47,018 nt of DNA from Bacteroidales bacterium (GCA_017417385.1 JAFPZF010000011.1:1-47018); one strand, 5' to 3'; shown: positions 1 through 9,111, numbered from the stretch's first letter. Numbers and translations: made by a program. The notes: a model not told the origin generated them from the sequence alone.

Positions 1-2
1 GG

Positions 3-134
3 CAGAAAGAAGAGGAGAGGAGACAGAAGGAAGAGCTCATAAAGATGGTGGCGTCATTTGGAGGGACGGAGGGGCAGATAGCGGAGAAGATGGGAGTGAC
101 AGTCGAGGAGGTCAGGAGAGTATTGGGGAAGTAG
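3..134 (+). CDS. C-terminal fragment of unknown protein, helix-turn-helix-like
   Basis: This is an open frame entering from the left edge and ending at TAG 132-134 (43 residues visible). The first part is very rich in Glu, Lys, Gln and Arg and looks like a charged helix or coiled coil. The last ~22 residues (GTEGQIAEKMGVTVEEVRRV) have the helix-turn-helix rhythm of a small DNA-binding motif: IAEKMGV is a typical first helix and turn, and TVEEVRRVL a recognition helix. A hairpin with a T-rich tail lies just after it, which supports a real gene end. The N-terminus lies outside the window, so the family cannot be named. Confidence 0.5.
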   Translation, partial: QKEEERRQKEELIKMVASFGGTEGQIAEKMGVTVEEVRRVLGK

Positions 135-155
135 ATGCTTTGACAGACATAAAAG

Positions 156-198
156 GTCCGTCCTTTCCGGGAAAGAGAGGGCGGGCTTACTTGTTTTT
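156..198 (+). terminator. Probable intrinsic terminator after the left-edge gene
   Basis: CCGTCC (158-163) pairs with GGGCGG (179-184), with inner TTTC/GAAA pairing, followed by a T-rich run ending TTGTTTTT at 198. It stands between the left-edge gene and hisG. Confidence 0.45.
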
Positions 199-332
199 AA
201 TAGGTGCAAGGCAGGGAACAAGGCTGAAGGGGGAGAGGAGAGCGATAAGAAAAAATGCAGAAATGTTAAGTGAAATACGTAAGAATATGAGCATGGAGGC
301 ATGAGTGGCAAAATTATAGGGATAGTAGGGTA

Positions 333-360
333 TTGGGTAAAAACATTCTGACTATATTTG
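333..360 (+). promoter_or_regulatory. Putative hisG promoter
   Basis: TATATTTG at 353-360 matches the Bacteroidota -7 element TAnnTTTG. A TTG at 333-335 could be the -33 element, although the spacing (17) is shorter than usual. It lies 23 bases before the chosen hisG start and overlaps any upstream start codon, which argues for the ATG at 384. Confidence 0.45.
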
Positions 361-383
361 CAAAAAAAGAAACGAGACATAAA

Positions 384-1256
384 ATGGCAACGACACTACG
401 AATCGCCGTTCAGACGAAGGGCAGGCTATATGAGGAGACGATGACGATGCTCAGCGAGAGCAGCATCAAGGTGGACCCGGTGAAGAGGACGCTCTTGGTA
501 CCGGCGAAGAACTTCCCAGTCGAGATATTGTATCTCAGGGATGACGATATACCTCAGGCGGTCGCGAGCGGTACGGCGGACGTCGGGATAGTCGGAGAGA
601 ACGAGTATGAGGAGCGTCAGGAGGATGCGGAGATCGTCAAGAGGCTGGACTTCAGCAAGTGCAGGCTGTCACTCGCAATCCCGAAGCATCAGATGGACGA
701 GTATGAGAAAGTCGGGCTGAAGTGGTTTGACGGGAAGAGGATCGCGACGTCGTATCCCGGGATACTTGGGCGGTTTCTCACGAAGAATGGAATCAAGGCG
801 GACATACACGTCATAACAGGCTCGGTCGAGATAGCGCCGGGCATCAACCTCTCGGACGCAATATTTGACATAGTAAGCAGTGGCTCGACGCTGGTCAGCA
901 ACAACCTCGTCGAGGTAGAGGTCGTCATGCAGAGCGAGGCCGTCCTTATAGGCAACAAGAAGCTCAGCGAGGAGAAGAAGGAGATACTGAAGGAGCTGTT
1001 GTTCAGGTTTGACAGCTATAAGAACGCCGAGGGCAAGAAGTACATAGTCCTCAACATCAAGACAGAGAAGCTCGGCGAGGTAGCGAAGCTGCTGCCGGGA
1101 CTGAAGGCGCCGACGGTGACAGCGCTTGAGACAGAGGGTTGGAGCTCGGTCGCGAGTGTCATCGAGGAGAAGCATTTCTGGGAGATCATCAGTGGGCTGA
1201 AGCAGCTCGGTGCTGAGGGCATCCTTGTCATGCCGATAGAGAAGATGATAATGTAA
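384..1256 (+). CDS. hisG: ATP phosphoribosyltransferase (long form)
   Basis: HisG carries out the first step of histidine biosynthesis, joining ATP and PRPP to phosphoribosyl-ATP. The 290-residue length and a C-terminal ~75-residue ferredoxin-like domain (from about YIVLNIKTEKLGEVAKLLPG) mark the long form, which carries its own histidine-feedback domain and needs no HisZ. The N-terminus MATTLRIAVQTKGRL and the segment VASGTADVGIVGENEYEE are typical. I start at ATG 384: an upstream in-frame codon at 333 would lie within the putative promoter and adds an unrelated 17-residue lead. hisD follows after 13 bases and hisC after it, so the three genes form one operon. Confidence 0.95.
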   Translation: MATTLRIAVQTKGRLYEETMTMLSESSIKVDPVKRTLLVPAKNFPVEILYLRDDDIPQAVASGTADVGIVGENEYEERQEDAEIVKRLDFSKCRLSLAIPKHQMDEYEKVGLKWFDGKRIATSYPGILGRFLTKNGIKADIHVITGSVEIAPGINLSDAIFDIVSSGSTLVSNNLVEVEVVMQSEAVLIGNKKLSEEKKEILKELLFRFDSYKNAEGKKYIVLNIKTEKLGEVAKLLPGLKAPTVTALETEGWSSVASVIEEKHFWEIISGLKQLGAEGILVMPIEKMIM

Positions 1257-1269
1257 AGCGAGGCGGACG

Positions 1270-2562
1270 ATGAGACTGACACGATTCCCGACACGGGAGA
1301 AATGGGCGGAGCTGTTGCGTCGGCCCGAGAAGGACAAGAACGACCTGACGGGCATAGTGCGCGGCGTCATGGAGGACATCAGGGCGAAGGGCGACGTAGC
1401 GGTCAGGGAGTATGAAGCCAAATTCGACAAAGTAGAGCTACAGGAGCTGGAGGTCAGCGAGGCGGAGTTCGTCGAGGCCGAGAAGCAGGTCGATAGTGAG
1501 CTGAGGGAGGCCATAATGACGGCAGTCCACAACATCACGGCGTTTCATGCGGCGCAGGAAGTGGCGTTGCCGAGCGTAGAGACCATGATAGGCGTCAGAT
1601 GTTGGCAGAAAGCCGTCGCGATAGAGAAAGTCGGACTATACGTGCCCGGTGGCACGGCGCCACTGTTCTCGACAGTCCTGATGCTAGCCGTCCCGGCGAA
1701 GATAGCAGGTTGCAAAGAGATCGTCATGTGCACGCCGCCGATGAAGGACGGGAAGGTCAATCCCGTCGTCGCGTATGCTGCGAAGGTGGCGGGAGTCTCG
1801 AAGCTCTTCAAGATAGGTGGAGTGCAGGCGATAGCGGCGATGGCGTACGGGACGGAGAGCGTCCCGAAAGTATATAAGATCTTCGGGCCAGGCAACCAAT
1901 ATGTCACTGCGGCGAAGCAGATGGCTAGCACCGATGGAGTCGCGATAGACATGCCGGCGGGTCCGAGCGAGGTCGAGGTCATAGCCGACGAGACAGCCAA
2001 TCCAGAGTTCATAGCTGCGGACATGCTCAGCCAGGCGGAGCACGGAGTCGATAGTCAGGCGATACTCATCACGGACAGTCCAGAGATAGCGGAGCGTACC
2101 ATAGAGGAAGTTGAGCGGCAGAAGACCATGCTCGAGAGGATAGACCTCATCGACCAGAGCCTCTCGCACAGCCATGTCATCCTCGTCAGGGACTTTGAGG
2201 ACGTCATCGACCTGACGAACGAGTATGCGCCGGAGCACCTCATAATCCAGACCGAGCAGCCGCGAGCGATAGCGGAGCAGATAGTCAATGCGGGCTCAGT
2301 CTTCATCGGACATTACACTCCGGAGAGTGCGGGCGACTATGCGAGCGGGACGAACCACACACTCCCGACGAGCGGCTATGCGCATGCGTATAGCGGGGTG
2401 AACCTCGACAGTTTCAGGAAGAAGATGACACTCCAGGAAATCACCGAGGAAGGCGTCAGGAACATAGCGAAGACAGTCGAGCTCATGGCACATGCGGAGA
2501 GCCTGACGGCGCACGAGACAGCGATGAGACTAAGGCGAGAGGCAGTAGAAAAGAAAAAATAG
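1270..2562 (+). CDS. hisD: Histidinol dehydrogenase
   Basis: HisD is the zinc-dependent NAD enzyme that oxidises L-histidinol to L-histidine in two steps, the end of the pathway. The 430-residue length is normal. The expected zinc and catalytic motifs are present in order: GPSEVEVIADETANP, SQAEHG (Gln and His ligands), APEHLIIQ (Glu-His catalytic pair), ESAGDYASGTNHTLPT (Asp ligand) and a C-terminal LTAHETAMRLR with the His ligand. It starts 13 bases after hisG and ends 6 bases before hisC, so translation is probably coupled. Codon use is typical of the + strand here, with Arg AGG and Ile ATA. Confidence 0.96.
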   Translation: MRLTRFPTREKWAELLRRPEKDKNDLTGIVRGVMEDIRAKGDVAVREYEAKFDKVELQELEVSEAEFVEAEKQVDSELREAIMTAVHNITAFHAAQEVALPSVETMIGVRCWQKAVAIEKVGLYVPGGTAPLFSTVLMLAVPAKIAGCKEIVMCTPPMKDGKVNPVVAYAAKVAGVSKLFKIGGVQAIAAMAYGTESVPKVYKIFGPGNQYVTAAKQMASTDGVAIDMPAGPSEVEVIADETANPEFIAADMLSQAEHGVDSQAILITDSPEIAERTIEEVERQKTMLERIDLIDQSLSHSHVILVRDFEDVIDLTNEYAPEHLIIQTEQPRAIAEQIVNAGSVFIGHYTPESAGDYASGTNHTLPTSGYAHAYSGVNLDSFRKKMTLQEITEEGVRNIAKTVELMAHAESLTAHETAMRLRREAVEKKK

Positions 2563-2568
2563 GAGAGC

Positions 2569-3615
2569 ATGAAGAGAATAGAGGAGCTAGTCCGCCCGAA
2601 CATACAGAAGTTGGCGCCGTATAGCTGTGCGCGCGACGAGTTCAAGGGCGAGGCGAGCATATATATGGATGCCAACGAGAGCTGCCTGGCGGGGCCGGAC
2701 GGGAGGTATCCAGACCCGTTGCAGACGGAGATCAAGGAGAAGCTTAGGACGTATACAGGGCTGAGGCCGGAGCAGATGATGCTAGGCAACGGAAGTGACG
2801 AGCCGATAGACCTTGTATATAGAGTCTTCTGCAACCCGGGGGTGGACAACGTAGTCGCCATAGCGCCGACGTACGGCATGTATAAGGTGGCGGCCGACAT
2901 CAATGACATCGAGTACAGGAGCGTCATGCTCGAGGAGGGCAGTTTCGCACTCAACGCCGAGAAGCTGCTTGCGGCGACGGACGCCAAGACCAAGGTCGTC
3001 TGGATGTGCTCGCCCAACAACCCGACGGGGAACAAGATCGGGATGGCCGAGATGGAGAAAGTCCTAGAGAAGTTCGAGGGTATAGTCGTCGTCGACGAGG
3101 CGTATGGAGACTTCACGGACGAGACGATACTCGGGAAAGTAGCGGACGGGAAGCACAAGAACCTGATAGTCCTGAAGACCTTCTCGAAGGCGTGGGGACT
3201 GGCGGGGATAAGGTGTGGAATGGCGTTTGCGGACGCGAGCATCATAGCGCTCTTCAACAAGGTCAAGTATCCGTATAACGTCAACATACTGACGCAGCGG
3301 AGAGTACTCGAGGCCCTGGGAAACGAGGCGGCGTTCAGGCGAGACGTCAGGACCATTGTCGAGGCAAGAGACATGCTCGAGGCGCGGTTGCGGAGTGGCG
3401 AGATCGGGAGCGTCAGGCACGTATATGCGACAGACGCCAACTTCGTCCTGGTCAAGTTCGACGACCCAGTCAGAGTATATAAGGCACTCGTAGAGAGAGG
3501 AATAATAACGAGGAACAGGAACAGCGTCACGATGTGCGAGGGATGCCTGAGGATAACGACGGGGACGAAGGCGGAGAACGAGGAGCTATTGAAGGCGTTG
3601 AAGGAGATAGGGTAG
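2569..3615 (+). CDS. hisC: Histidinol-phosphate aminotransferase
   Basis: HisC is a PLP-dependent fold-type I aminotransferase that converts imidazole-acetol phosphate and glutamate to histidinol phosphate and 2-oxoglutarate. The 348-residue protein has SPNNPTGN (PLP-binding Asn), VDEAYGDF (Asp for the pyridine nitrogen) and TFSKAWGLAGIRCG with the Schiff-base lysine. It begins 6 bases after hisD, as the third gene of a hisGDC operon. In many Bacteroidales the next gene is hisB; here a 223-base gap and then glyA follow, so hisB must lie elsewhere or be absent. Confidence 0.95.
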   Translation: MKRIEELVRPNIQKLAPYSCARDEFKGEASIYMDANESCLAGPDGRYPDPLQTEIKEKLRTYTGLRPEQMMLGNGSDEPIDLVYRVFCNPGVDNVVAIAPTYGMYKVAADINDIEYRSVMLEEGSFALNAEKLLAATDAKTKVVWMCSPNNPTGNKIGMAEMEKVLEKFEGIVVVDEAYGDFTDETILGKVADGKHKNLIVLKTFSKAWGLAGIRCGMAFADASIIALFNKVKYPYNVNILTQRRVLEALGNEAAFRRDVRTIVEARDMLEARLRSGEIGSVRHVYATDANFVLVKFDDPVRVYKALVERGIITRNRNSVTMCEGCLRITTGTKAENEELLKALKEIG

Positions 3616-3838
3616 GGGAAGCCTATCGGGAAAGGATATGGGGGAGTGGCGAGAGCTGCTTCCCCATAAATAATTATGTGGGGAGGCAAGTGAGGCGGTG
3701 AAATAATATAGATGTAGGAATAGGACAGAGGGAAGGGGACGGAATGGGGGGCAATCAGTGATACACTGAAAAGGAGAGTGGGAGGGGGTGAGATTACGGA
3801 AATATTTGTAATTTAGCGGAAAACTAACAAAAGAGACA
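3616..3838 (+). other. Intergenic hisC-glyA with hairpin
   Basis: This stretch is purine-rich. CTTCCCCA (3659-3666) and TGGGGAGG (3679-3686) form a hairpin with an AT loop but no T-tail on either strand, so it is a doubtful terminator. ATATTTG near 3803 is a weak -7-like sequence in front of glyA. I see no gene. Confidence 0.4.
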
Positions 3839-5116
3839 ATGAGAGACAACGCCATCTTTGAGTTGATCGAGAAGGAGCACGAAAGGCAGCAGCGAGGCAT
3901 AGAGATGATCGCTTCGGAGAATTTCGTGAGTGACCAGGTGATGCAGGCCATGGGTTCGTGCCTGACGAACAAGTATGCGGAGGGTTATCCAGGCAAGCGT
4001 CATTATGGCGGTTGCGAGGTTGTCGACGAGGTCGAGACCCTGGCGATAGAGCGCATCAAGGCGATCTATGGAGCGGAGTTTGCTAACGTACAGCCTCACT
4101 CTGGGGCGCAGGCAAATGCAGCAGTCCTGTTGGCAGTCTTGAATCCGGGTGACACGTTCATGGGACTGGACCTTGCGCATGGAGGACACCTGTCGCACGG
4201 ATCTGGGGTCAACACGAGTGGATTGTTGTATCGTCCGGTCGCATATCATCTGAACGAGAAGACGGGCAGGGTCGACTATGACGAGATGGAGGATATAGCG
4301 TTGAGGGAGAAGCCGAGGCTCATCATCGGTGGTGGCTCAGCGTACAGCAGGGAGTGGGACTATGCGAGGATGAGGAAGATAGCCGATCAGGTCGGAGCAC
4401 TTCTGATGGTCGACATGGCGCATCCTGCGGGACTTATAGCAGCAGGGTTGCTCGACAACCCAGTCAAGTATGCAGACATCGTCACCTCGACGACGCACAA
4501 GACCTTGAGAGGTCCGAGGGGTGGCATCATATTGCTCGGCAAGGACTTCGAGAACCCGTGGGGCAAGAAGACCAAGAAGGGCGTAGTCAGGACTATGGGT
4601 TCGCTCATCAACTCGGCAGTCTTCCCAGGACAGCAGGGTGGTCCGCTGGAGCATGTCATAGCAGCCAAGGCAGTAGCCTTTGCAGAGGCACAGCAGCCGG
4701 AGTTCAAGGAGTATCAGACGCAGGTCAAGAAGAATGCTGCGAGACTGGCAGAGGGCCTCATCAAGAAGGGCTTCTACATCGTCTCTGGCGGCACGGACAA
4801 CCACTCGATGCTCGTAGACCTACGTCCGAAGTATCCGGAGTTGACCGGCAAGGTAGCGGAGAAGGCACTTGTCTCAGCTGACATCACCGTCAACATGAAC
4901 CTCGTCCCATTCGACACACGTTCGGCAATGCAGACCAGTGGACTTCGCCTTGGTACGCCAGCAATCACGACACGTGGCTTGAAGGAGGCAGACATGGACG
5001 TCATCGTCGACATGATCGACAGAGTCCTGGCGAAGCCGGAGGACGAGAAGACCATAGCAGAGGTCAAGGCGGAGGTGAATAAGATGATGACGCCGAGGCC
5101 GATGTTTGCTTGGTAG
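3839..5116 (+). CDS. glyA: Serine hydroxymethyltransferase
   Basis: GlyA is a PLP enzyme that interconverts serine and glycine and loads one-carbon units on tetrahydrofolate. The 425-residue length is typical. The protein opens with [20 protein letters not shown] and IEMIASENF, carries [12 protein letters not shown] and the PLP-lysine motif [14 protein letters not shown], and ends with a C-terminal domain containing [13 protein letters not shown]. It stands alone with its own terminator downstream. Its codons shift away from AGG/ATA/GCG towards CGT, ATC and GCA compared with hisGDC, as expected for a more highly expressed gene. Confidence 0.97.
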   Translation: MRDNAIFELIEKEHERQQRGIEMIASENFVSDQVMQAMGSCLTNKYAEGYPGKRHYGGCEVVDEVETLAIERIKAIYGAEFANVQPHSGAQANAAVLLAVLNPGDTFMGLDLAHGGHLSHGSGVNTSGLLYRPVAYHLNEKTGRVDYDEMEDIALREKPRLIIGGGSAYSREWDYARMRKIADQVGALLMVDMAHPAGLIAAGLLDNPVKYADIVTSTTHKTLRGPRGGIILLGKDFENPWGKKTKKGVVRTMGSLINSAVFPGQQGGPLEHVIAAKAVAFAEAQQPEFKEYQTQVKKNAARLAEGLIKKGFYIVSGGTDNHSMLVDLRPKYPELTGKVAEKALVSADITVNMNLVPFDTRSAMQTSGLRLGTPAITTRGLKEADMDVIVDMIDRVLAKPEDEKTIAEVKAEVNKMMTPRPMFAW

Positions 5117-5149
5117 TCGGGGTAAGCTTATTGAAAGAAGGATACGAGG

Positions 5150-5192
5150 GAGCGTTGCCTGAAGGAGTTCGGGTGACGCTCTTGTTTTCCTT
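5150..5192 (+). terminator. Intrinsic terminator of glyA
   Basis: A 14-bp stem 5150-5163/5168-5181 (with three G-T pairs) closes a GGAG loop and is followed by TTGTTTTCCTT. Confidence 0.75.
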
Positions 5193-5209
5193 AGTTGCGT
5201 GGAAATGAT

Positions 5210-5217
5210 TACCTTTG
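5210..5217 (+). promoter_or_regulatory. -7 promoter element of the TonB receptor gene
   Basis: TACCTTTG matches TAnnTTTG and lies 23 bases before the ATG at 5241. No well-spaced -33 element is evident. It excludes the more upstream in-frame start at 5199. Confidence 0.5.
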
Positions 5218-5240
5218 CAGAAGGAAACAAAATACGACAG

Positions 5241-7166
5241 ATGCGAAAGACAGTATTTTTCGGGGTGCTATTGGCGAACGCAGTAGTGGCAACGGCCCAG
5301 AACGACTCGATAGCGAGGTTGATGAGGCATGTGGAGGAGGTCACAGTGACCGGCACACGTGGGCTGACAGACGTCAGGCACGTCCCGATGACAGTCAATA
5401 TAATAGGAAGAGAGCAGATAGAGACGCGTCACAACCAGAACGTCTTGACATCGCTCGGGGAGACAGTCCCTGGGGTATATGTCACGGCGAGAGGTGTCAT
5501 GGGCTATGGCGTCTCGACAGGCGGAACGGGTGGCATCACCATCAGAGGAGTTGGTGGAAGTCCGACGACAGGCGTGCTGATGCTCATCGACGGGCATCCG
5601 CAGTTTCAGGGTGTCATGGGGCATGCGATAGCAGATGCGAGCTTGGCGGTCGGTGCGGAGAGGGTCGAGGTGCTGAGGGGTCCGTCGTCGGTGTTGTATG
5701 GTTCGAACGCCATGGGCGGAGTCGTCAATATCGTGACAAGGAAGCCGACGGATGACGGAGTAGAGACCGACCTGTCAGTTGGCGGCGGGTCTTACGGCTC
5801 GTTCACGGCAGACGTGACCAACAGAGTCAAGGCAGGGAGATTTGGCAGTGTCGTCGGCGGGAGCTATCAGAAGACCGACGGACACAGGGACAACATGGAG
5901 TTCAAGCAGGGTGGCGGCTATGGCAAGTTGACATTTGACGTCAGTGACGCATGGAGAGCCTTTGCCGACGTCAGCATCACGAAGTTCGATGCGTCCAACC
6001 CGGGAACAGAGGACAATCCGTATATCGACAACGACCAGTGGATCATGAGAGGAGCAGCCTCAGGCGGAGTCGGTCACACATATTCCAACATCAATGGAAT
6101 GCTGACAGTGTATGGGAACTGGGGACATCATAAGATAGACGACGGATATCATGAGGGCGAGAAGGCCAAGACCTATTACTTCAAGAGCGACGACTACGTC
6201 AGGGGAGTCAGTGTGTATGAGACCATGAGCCTCTTTACCGGGAACAGACTGACAGTCGGCGCGGACATCATGAGGAGTGGCGGTCGAGCGTGGAACGAGG
6301 CGAAGGCAGACGGGGCGGAGACCGTCCTTGTCAGCAAGCACGAGACAGAGTTTGGCATCTATGCCGAGGAGCGTCAGGACATTGCCGAGTACATCACCAT
6401 AGATGCGGGCATCAGGTATGACAAACATTCGACGGCTGGGAAGGAGATATTGCCGCAGGTCGGGCTGACGTGGCACGTCAATGGGCATACAGACTTCAAG
6501 CTGATAGCGAGCAAAGGATTCAGGAATCCGACCATCAAGGAGCTGTACATGTTCAAGTCGAGGAATGCCGAACTCACGGCAGAGAAGATGATGAACTACG
6601 AGGTGGCGTTCAGCCAGTTCCTCGTCCACAGGCGGTTGAAGTGGGGGGTGAACCTATACATGACAGACGCCGACAACATGATCTCGACAGTCGTCAAGGA
6701 CGGCAATCCGCTGAACGTCAACATAGGCGAGAGCCGGAACAAGGGCATGGAGATAGAGGCGTCGTTTAGGCTGACGCCACATGCGACCATCGGGATGAAC
6801 TATTCGTATCTCGACATGGAGAAGCCCATATTGGCGACGCCGGAGCACAAGCTCAACGTGCATGGGAGCATGCGTCAGGGCAATTTCACGGCTCGGACCA
6901 ACATAGAGTATGTCGGTGGGCTATACACCAACGTGACGGCTGGGAAGGAGAAGACCGAGGACTACGTCGTATGGGATGCGGGCGTCGAGTATTCGTTCAT
7001 ACCGGAGCTTGTCGGGTACCTGAGGGCGGACAACATCTTGGCGACGAAGTATGAGACCGTCGAGGGGGATGCCGATGCCAAAGGCGACGGTGATGGTCGG
7101 AATAAACGTAAAATTAGGACGTTAGGGAGAGAAAAGGGAATGAAAAGAGGGCAAAAGGGCGGATAA
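5241..7166 (+). CDS. TonB-dependent outer-membrane receptor, C-terminus frameshifted
   Basis: This is a ligand-gated uptake channel powered by TonB; siderophore, cobalamin or a similar small ligand is plausible but not shown. The signal peptide MRKTVFFGVLLANAVVATAQ is followed by a plug domain (EVTVTGTRG ... LIDGHPQFQG ... VEVLRGPSSVLYGSNAMGGVVNIVTRKP) and a beta-barrel of about 500 residues. It lacks the N-terminal carboxypeptidase-like domain of SusC proteins. As written the protein ends in a charged tail, DADAKGDGDGRNKRKIR and onwards, instead of an aromatic- or hydrophobic-ended strand. Reading four rather than five G at 7064-7068 restores MPMPKATVMVGINVKL, a normal last strand ending at stop 7123-7125. 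The final strand is therefore lost by a one-base shift, which may be a true mutation, slippage variation or a sequencing error. Confidence 0.9.
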   Translation: MRKTVFFGVLLANAVVATAQNDSIARLMRHVEEVTVTGTRGLTDVRHVPMTVNIIGREQIETRHNQNVLTSLGETVPGVYVTARGVMGYGVSTGGTGGITIRGVGGSPTTGVLMLIDGHPQFQGVMGHAIADASLAVGAERVEVLRGPSSVLYGSNAMGGVVNIVTRKPTDDGVETDLSVGGGSYGSFTADVTNRVKAGRFGSVVGGSYQKTDGHRDNMEFKQGGGYGKLTFDVSDAWRAFADVSITKFDASNPGTEDNPYIDNDQWIMRGAASGGVGHTYSNINGMLTVYGNWGHHKIDDGYHEGEKAKTYYFKSDDYVRGVSVYETMSLFTGNRLTVGADIMRSGGRAWNEAKADGAETVLVSKHETEFGIYAEERQDIAEYITIDAGIRYDKHSTAGKEILPQVGLTWHVNGHTDFKLIASKGFRNPTIKELYMFKSRNAELTAEKMMNYEVAFSQFLVHRRLKWGVNLYMTDADNMISTVVKDGNPLNVNIGESRNKGMEIEASFRLTPHATIGMNYSYLDMEKPILATPEHKLNVHGSMRQGNFTARTNIEYVGGLYTNVTAGKEKTEDYVVWDAGVEYSFIPELVGYLRADNILATKYETVEGDADAKGDGDGRNKRKIRTLGREKGMKRGQKGG

Positions 7167-7178
7167 AAACGATTTGGG

Positions 7179-7210
7179 GCAAAAAAAGTTGCGTCTTTTT
7201 TGCTTTTTTT
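7179..7210 (+). terminator. Terminator after the TonB receptor gene
   Basis: GCAAAAAA (7179-7186) pairs with TTTTTTGC (7196-7203), followed by seven T. The downstream arm also forms the -33 element of the next promoter. Confidence 0.6.
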
Positions 7211-7231
7211 ATGCGACTTCCCCTATCTTTG
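7199..7231 (+). promoter_or_regulatory. Promoter of the OmpA/TPR lipoprotein gene
   Basis: TTTG (7199-7202), 21 bases, TATCTTTG (7224-7231): a full match to the Bacteroidota -33/-7 promoter. The predicted leader before ATG 7362 is about 120 bases. Confidence 0.8.
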
Positions 7232-7361
7232 CAGAACGTTTAGGTGGCAAAACGAGATCACCTGGGCGAAAAAGGAAACGTACGTCAGTTTGGACGCTAT
7301 GGTTTAGGCTGGCGGCGTGAGAGTGTAAAAATAAAACTTTAGACTAAAGAATACAAAAATC

Positions 7362-9083
7362 ATGAAGCAAACGGGACTCCAAGCCTTCGGAACACTTGCG
7401 CTGGCTGCGCTTGTAGCAAGTTGCGGTGGAATCGACAAGATGAAGGAGGCTGCAAAGCAGATTCAGTACAAGGTGGACCCAGAGGTTCTTGAGGCACACC
7501 AGGGCAAGGTAGCGATTGCATTCACGGCTAACGTACCGGCGAAGATGTGGGACAAGAAGGTGGTCGCAGAGATTACTCCAATCCTCACGTACAATGGGGG
7601 ACAGGACAACTATCCGACGATTACGGTCCAGGGAGAGGCAGTTCAGGGTAACGGCCAGGTAGTAAGCTTCACCAATGGTGGCTCTATCAAGTATCCGAAG
7701 CAGGAGATCGACTTCAACGACAAGCAGCGTGTGAGCGACCTGATCGTCAAGATCAAGTTCACGAGGGGCAGCAAGTCGATCGAGGTCACCTCTCAGGAGC
7801 TCGACATGGATCCGCTGGCAAAGGGTGTAATTGCAACATCAACGCTTGTAGGCGACCAGCCAGGCAAGATGGCAAGCTCGAAGGACAAGTATCAGAAGAG
7901 CACGACCGAGGAGAAGGTTGCAGAGATTTTGTTCCTTGTCAACAAGTTTGACATTCGCAGCGGCGAGTTGAAGAAGGACGAGGTCAAGGCGTTGAACGAG
8001 TACATCAAGACCTTGAACGAGGACGAGAAGAAGTCCATCAAGAGCATAGCAATTTCAGCATACGCATCTCCAGAGGGTGCAGTCGACTTGAACACCAAGT
8101 TGGCAGGCAATCGTGAGAGCTCGGCAAAGACATACGTCGACAAGACTTTGAAGACGGCAAAGGTCGAGGGCGAGACGAACGTCGTAGCTAACAACACACC
8201 TGAGGACTGGGAAGGCTTCAAGAAGGCCATCGAGAACAGCGAGATTCAGGACAAGGAGTTGATTCTCCGCGTACTCTCGCTCTACAGCGATCCAGACCAG
8301 AGGGAGAAGGAGATCAGGAATCTTGCAGCAGTTTACAAGGTGCTCGCAAAGGATGTCCTTCCAGCACTTCGTCGTTCGACTATCACTGTAACGGGTGAGC
8401 TCGTAGGTCGTACAGACGACGAGATGAAGGCAGCAAGCCTTGACGACTTGTCAGTCGAGGAGCTTCTCTATCTTGCAAACCTCTATGAGGGCAACGATGC
8501 AGCAAAGCAGAAGGCAGCACTCGAGAAGGCAGCAACGAAGTACAACGATGCACGTGCAAAGAACAACCTCGGTGTCATCGCATTCAACGAGGGCAAGGTT
8601 GACGAGGCAAAGGCACAGTTCGAGAGCGTAGCAGACGCAGGTCTGCCAGAGGTAATGAACAACCTCGGTGCATGCGCATTGGCAAAGGGTGACCTCAACG
8701 AGGCAAAGGAGAAGCTCGGTCAGGCAGCAGGTGCAGGTGCAGAGCTCAACGAGAACCTCGGCATAGCATCGCTCCTCGAGGGTGACTATGAGAAGGCAGA
8801 GAGCTACATGGGCAACAGCACGACGAACAACTCGGCACTCGTCAAGATTCTTCTTGGCAAGTATGATGCAGCGCTCAGCACGCTCAACGCAAACAGCGAG
8901 GAGAGTGGCTTGAAGTACTACCTCAAGGCTATTGCAAACGCAAGGAAGAACGACAAGAACACGGCACTCGAGAACCTTCGTAAGGCTACGGAGCTTGAGG
9001 CAAAGTGGAAGAGCTACGCTAAGACCGACATGGAGTTTGGCAAGTTCTTCAACGACGGCACGTTCAAGTCAATCGTTGAGTAA
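7362..9083 (+). CDS. OmpA-like/TPR outer-membrane lipoprotein
   Basis: This 573-residue secreted lipoprotein has a signal peptide ending in the lipobox LVASC (Cys21). Residues about 180-270 resemble an OmpA/MotB peptidoglycan-associated region (FDIRSGELKKDEVKAL ... ISAYASPEGAVDLNTKLAGNR). The rest is helical with tetratricopeptide-type repeats (NNLGVIAFNEGKVDEAKAQF, NNLGACALAKGDLNEAKEKL, NLGIASLLEGDYEKAESYM). It probably anchors or scaffolds envelope components at the outer membrane. Codon use is strikingly different from its neighbours (Ala GCA, Arg CGT, Ile ATC and Lys AAG dominate), it has a full promoter and a strong terminator, and it stands alone, all pointing to high expression. The exact role is unknown to me. 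Confidence 0.85.
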   Translation: MKQTGLQAFGTLALAALVASCGGIDKMKEAAKQIQYKVDPEVLEAHQGKVAIAFTANVPAKMWDKKVVAEITPILTYNGGQDNYPTITVQGEAVQGNGQVVSFTNGGSIKYPKQEIDFNDKQRVSDLIVKIKFTRGSKSIEVTSQELDMDPLAKGVIATSTLVGDQPGKMASSKDKYQKSTTEEKVAEILFLVNKFDIRSGELKKDEVKALNEYIKTLNEDEKKSIKSIAISAYASPEGAVDLNTKLAGNRESSAKTYVDKTLKTAKVEGETNVVANNTPEDWEGFKKAIENSEIQDKELILRVLSLYSDPDQREKEIRNLAAVYKVLAKDVLPALRRSTITVTGELVGRTDDEMKAASLDDLSVEELLYLANLYEGNDAAKQKAALEKAATKYNDARAKNNLGVIAFNEGKVDEAKAQFESVADAGLPEVMNNLGACALAKGDLNEAKEKLGQAAGAGAELNENLGIASLLEGDYEKAESYMGNSTTNNSALVKILLGKYDAALSTLNANSEESGLKYYLKAIANARKNDKNTALENLRKATELEAKWKSYAKTDMEFGKFFNDGTFKSIVE

Positions 9084-9111
9084 GCGAAACCGAAACTACA
9101 GGAAACATAGA

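Noticed and set aside
54-380. Minus-strand 108-residue frame near the left edge
   Set aside because: Ser/Pro/Leu/Phe-rich composition is the complement of purine-rich spacer; it overlaps the hisG promoter and start.
669-1538. Long minus-strand open frames opposite hisG, hisD, hisC, glyA and other genes
   Set aside because: They lie opposite well-identified genes and encode Leu/Arg-rich or Ser/Thr-rich shadow proteins; stop codons are rare there because of the purine-biased coding strand.
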